From Gemmatimonadota bacterium (GTDB taxonomy: Bacteria > Gemmatimonadota > Gemmatimonadetes > Palauibacterales > Palauibacteraceae): DNA of 7,196 nucleotides. The notes beneath the pieces are model-generated. The model saw only the letters and a program-made list of their open reading frames with translations. It was not told the DNA's origin and did no database searches. The stretch spans positions 1-7,196 of the forward strand of contig JARFPW010000309.1 in the NCBI GenBank assembly GCA_029288095.1, given 5' to 3'. Below, piece by piece: positions 6,904 to 7,196 of the stretch. Each line of letters starts with the position of its first letter. Positions within the stretch are counted from its first letter, which is position 1. The position numbers and the translations under genes were made by a program.

Positions 6904-6911
6904 GGGCTGGT

Positions 6912-6955
6912 GTGGTACACGTGCCCTAGGCCGACGGAAACCGTGGTACGCGTGC
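6912..6955. repeat. 13 bp direct repeat, two copies 31 bp apart
   Basis: GTGGTACACGTGC (6912-6924) and GTGGTACGCGTGC (6943-6955) differ at one base. Their starts are 31 bp apart, close to three turns of B-DNA. The core GGTACRCGTGCC-like unit is itself partly dyad-symmetric. The repeat starts 9 bp after the GNAT stop codon. It may be a pair of protein-binding sites; no known family is recognised. Confidence 0.4.
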
Positions 6956-6960
6956 GACAA

Positions 6961-7006
6961 TCCGAGTTGGTTCGGCGAACCCGGGTGGCTGGGTAAACGG
7001 CTCGGG
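6961..7006. other. Nested inverted repeats, possible structured RNA element
   Basis: CCGAG (6962-6966) pairs with CTCGG (7001-7005), extendable by a T-G wobble at 6961/7006, and encloses a perfect hairpin GGTTC-GGC-GAACC (6969-6981). Further small inverted repeats follow: CTGCA-GAAT-TGCAG (7012-7025) and CGGGC...GCCCG (7041-7045 with 7057-7061). The stretch is non-coding. No known riboswitch or RNA family is recognised, and stems of 5-6 bp can arise by chance at this GC content. Confidence 0.22.
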
Positions 7007-7072
7007 ATCGGCTGCAGAATTGCAGGCCCCTGTCATCCCGCGGGCCCGATGATCTAGCCCGTCGCGATTCCG

Positions 7073-7108
7073 TATATTACTACTCTGCAGCATGTTACAT
7101 CTTGTAAC
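7073..7108 (+). promoter_or_regulatory. TATATT box followed by a perfect 15 bp palindrome, putative promoter/operator
   Basis: A relatively AT-rich stretch contains TATATT (7073-7078), which resembles a -10 element, although no good -35 is found 16-18 bp upstream. It is followed by GTTACA-TCT-TGTAAC (7094-7108), a perfect palindrome with 6 bp arms. A palindrome just downstream of a -10 box and about 20 bp before a possible ATG (7130) is the usual position of a repressor operator. The cognate regulator is not known. Confidence 0.35.
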
Positions 7109-7129
7109 GGCACCTGCCGATATGGCACG

Positions 7130-7196
7130 ATGCAGGCCTCCGACCGCGCGAATGCCAGGATTATCATTCCCGTAGCACAGGCGGAACTGCCCCGGG
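7130..7196 (+). CDS. Possible start of a gene running off the right edge
   Basis: From the ATG at 7130 a frame stays open for 22 codons to the window edge, starting MQASDRANARIIIPVAQAEL. It sits directly after the palindrome and TATATT box, which is why it is listed. There is no clear Shine-Dalgarno, the fragment is too short to recognise, and other frames are also open here, so it may be chance. Confidence 0.22.
   Translation, partial: MQASDRANARIIIPVAQAELPR

Larger units (their letters stand above)
6904..7196. other. Non-coding right-hand region
   Basis: About 290 bp after the GNAT stop with no convincing complete gene on either strand. Its contents are the 13 bp direct repeat, the nested stems, small inverted repeats, the TATATT box, the palindrome and the possible gene start at 7130 listed separately. 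The part from about 7060 to 7110 is visibly richer in A and T than the rest of the window. Confidence 0.6.

Noticed and set aside
6967..6986. TTGGTTCGGCGAACCC resembling a tRNA T-arm
   Set aside because: No matching acceptor stem, D-arm or anticodon arm can be built around it.
6926..7195. 89-codon minus-strand frame open from the right edge
   Set aside because: The translation has no recognisable motif, codon third positions lack the GC bias of the neighbouring genes, and it would cover the direct repeats and palindrome. A partial gene cannot be fully excluded.

Overview
This is a GC-rich bacterial chromosomal window with seven protein-coding genes, one of them cut by the left edge, and about 290 bp of non-coding sequence at the right end. 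No transposase, integrase, phage gene, CRISPR array, rRNA or clear tRNA is visible. The gene content (fatty-acid beta-oxidation, glycogen synthesis, a c-di-GMP synthase) fits a free-living heterotroph. Sequence style and the GlgC variant would suit a GC-rich phylum such as Gemmatimonadota, Acidobacteriota or Actinomycetota, but nothing here fixes the phylum.

Layout, left to right. Positions 1-651 (+) hold the C-terminal part of a FadB/FadJ-type 3-hydroxyacyl-CoA dehydrogenase. Positions 725-1687 (+) encode a DUF402-domain protein with a C-terminal five-helix membrane region, which is the least familiar protein here. It converges, with an 11 bp gap, on a minus-strand pair transcribed glgA (4381-2939) then glgC (2919-1699), separated by 19 bp and almost certainly one operon for ADP-glucose formation and glycogen chain elongation. 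Divergent from glgA, across only 47 bp, is a membrane M50B-type metallopeptidase-like gene (4429-5136, +). That gene converges, with a 10 bp gap, on a membrane-anchored GGEEF diguanylate cyclase (6289-5147, -). Divergent from the cyclase is a GNAT-family N-acetyltransferase (6445-6903, +).

The right-hand end (6904-7196) has no convincing complete gene but carries several ordered elements: a 13 bp direct repeat spaced 31 bp, a nested pair of stems, a relatively AT-rich stretch with a TATATT box, a perfect 15 bp palindrome (GTTACA-TCT-TGTAAC), and a possible gene start at 7130 running off the edge. This looks like a regulated 5' region for a gene outside the window.

Functional links: only glgA and glgC clearly work together. 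The other genes look like independent transcription units. The points most worth a second look are the DUF402-membrane fusion, an 11 bp inverted repeat spanning both stop codons of the peptidase/cyclase junction, and the repeats and palindrome at the right end. No clearly new multi-gene system can be claimed from this window alone.
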